Assembly: GCF_003994855.1 (NCBI RefSeq)
Contig: NZ_CP034142.1
Span: 2,232,001 to 2,296,000 of the forward strand
DNA: 64,000 nt
Source of the DNA: Marinobacter sp. NP-4(2019)
GTDB lineage: Bacteria; Pseudomonadota; Gammaproteobacteria; Pseudomonadales; Oleiphilaceae
Direction: 5' to 3'
Position numbers and translations under genes: made by a program. Of this stretch, positions 63,054 through 64,000 are shown piece after piece (the stretch's first letter is position 1; the number at the start of each line of letters is the position of its first letter). The notes beneath the pieces were generated by a model. It searched no databases, was not told the origin of the DNA, and saw nothing but the letters and a program-made list of their open reading frames with translations.

Positions 63054-64000
63054 ATGAGACTAATCAAACACGCCCTGCCCGTCGCGATCGCAATAGCACT
63101 CACCGGCTGTGGCGGCGGTGGTGGCAGCTCCGACACCGGCTCCGATGACACGAACAGCGCGGTAGGTTCAGAACAGCAGGAAGTGGCCGACCAGGGTGCA
63201 ATTCGCGTACTGTCCAACCGCGCTGACCTGATCAGTGGTGGTGATGCCCTGATAGAAGTGGCCTCGGCGAATCTGAAAGGCGTCAAAGTCCAGCTTAACG
63301 GCAAAGACATCAGTGATGCCCTGACCCCCATGGAGAACGGCACCCTTCGTGGCCTGATTACTGGCCTGGAGCTCGGCGACAACGAGCTGAAGGTTATCCT
63401 GGGCAAAGGCGGCGTGCTGCGCAAAACCATCACCAACCACCCCAAAGGTGGCCCGGTATTCTCTGGCCCCCAGGTTCAACCCTGGAATTGTACCAACGCC
63501 AATGCGGTGGATGACAAGTGCAACCAGCCTGCGGAATTCGAACTGAAGTACGTGCCGAAGTCGAAGTTTGACCTGTTTGCCGAAAGCTTTGACCCGCAAT
63601 CCCCCGGATTGCCGGGTGCCTTCCTGCCCTACAATCCCGAGAACCCGCCACCGTCCGAGGATATTGCCCAGGTCACCACCGATGAAGGCGTCACGGTTCC
63701 GTACATCGTAAGGGTTGAGCGAGGCGTGATGAACCGGGACCGTTATCAGGTCATGTCCCTGTTTCAGCCGGACCAGGAATGGACCGCGTTATCGCCACAA
63801 GAGCAGTGGAATGGCAAGATCCTGATTCACCACGGTGGCAATGTCGGGGTCAGCTACGGCATGGGACACCCACCCAATGGCGATATCGCCGGCACTGCCC
63901 CCGACGGCGCCGAAACCCTTCTCGGGGACAGTATCTCCGTTGCCCTTGCCCGCGGGTTTGTAACCCTGTCCACCGCCCAGGCCAACCTCGGTCATAACGT
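63054..64000 (+). CDS. DUF6351-type lipoprotein, 3' end beyond window
   Basis: The frame starts at ATG 63054 (AAGAGG site upstream) with a lipoprotein signal: hydrophobic core then ALTGCGGG, so the Cys near residue 19 would be lipidated. What follows, VLSNRADLISGGDALIEVA, ITNHPKGGPVFSGPQVQPW and a HHGGNVGVSYG stretch with hydrolase-like character, matches the DUF6351 family. The frame is still open at the window end, so at least 315 residues are present but the end is missing. Confidence 0.8.
   Translation, partial: MRLIKHALPVAIAIALTGCGGGGGSSDTGSDDTNSAVGSEQQEVADQGAIRVLSNRADLISGGDALIEVASANLKGVKVQLNGKDISDALTPMENGTLRGLITGLELGDNELKVILGKGGVLRKTITNHPKGGPVFSGPQVQPWNCTNANAVDDKCNQPAEFELKYVPKSKFDLFAESFDPQSPGLPGAFLPYNPENPPPSEDIAQVTTDEGVTVPYIVRVERGVMNRDRYQVMSLFQPDQEWTALSPQEQWNGKILIHHGGNVGVSYGMGHPPNGDIAGTAPDGAETLLGDSISVALARGFVTLSTAQANLGHN

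Noticed and set aside
1..64000. tRNA, rRNA or CRISPR arrays
   Set aside because: No cloverleaf-like conserved text, rRNA stretch or regularly spaced repeats was found by eye.

Overview
The window looks like chromosome from a marine gammaproteobacterium, most likely Marinobacter or a close relative. This is inferred from the gene set and moderate to high GC, not from any marker RNA; I found no rRNA, tRNA or CRISPR array. The set includes a selD fused to a flavoprotein, a TrkH potassium channel, many c-di-GMP proteins, an AcpH-type phosphodiesterase, a post-COAP surface protein and a DUF6351 lipoprotein. Both window ends cut genes.

Layout. 1-4.9 kb: the end of an unknown gene, a MerR-controlled NAD(P)-binding epimerase-like gene, a rhodanese, a SelO protein AMPylase and an ACT-domain protein. 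4.9-10.3 kb: an AT-richer accessory stretch with an FMN reductase, an unrecognised 2-3 gene locus, a tyrosine recombinase transcribed away from a palindromic site, a second partial copy of that site 554 bp further on, and scattered IS-end-like repeats. 10.3-20.4 kb: c-di-GMP proteins, namely a large PAS-PAS-GGDEF-EAL sensor, a blue-light LOV-GGDEF*-EAL protein coupled to a Cache-PAS-GGDEF cyclase, and a MEDS-EAL*-PAS protein. 20.7-27.3 kb: a periplasmic solute-binding protein, a TonB receptor, and a three-gene set of two degenerate citrate-synthase-like proteins and a ThDP enzyme. 27.3-31.5 kb: a YfiR-like / histidine kinase / response regulator / REC-GGDEF-EAL operon.

31.6-39.4 kb: TetR with tandem operators before a Baeyer-Villiger monooxygenase and a patatin lipase, then LysR and pirin, an isochorismatase-fold hydrolase, a retropepsin-like protein, ACP phosphodiesterase and an outer-membrane barrel. 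39.5-50.7 kb is mostly housekeeping: TrkH, PilZ proteins, an esterase, an acyltransferase, RecQ, a chemoreceptor and a GNAT-nitrilase fusion. 50.7-57.8 kb reads as a selenium region: a coiled-coil/HhH protein coupled to the selD fusion, a convergent SenB-type selenosugar synthase, and a divergent ABC importer of the selenate-associated PhnD-like family. 57.8-64 kb: a small membrane-anchored protein, an ABC-2 exporter with a DUF192 protein, a post-COAP protein, an enoyl-CoA hydratase and the start of a DUF6351 lipoprotein.

Best candidates for something undescribed are the recombinase with its paired sites (8.5-9.9 kb), the unknown locus beside it (6.4-8.2 kb), the degenerate citrate-synthase pair with a ThDP enzyme (23.9-27.3 kb), and the selenium region, which makes a selenosugar but shows no SenA in view.
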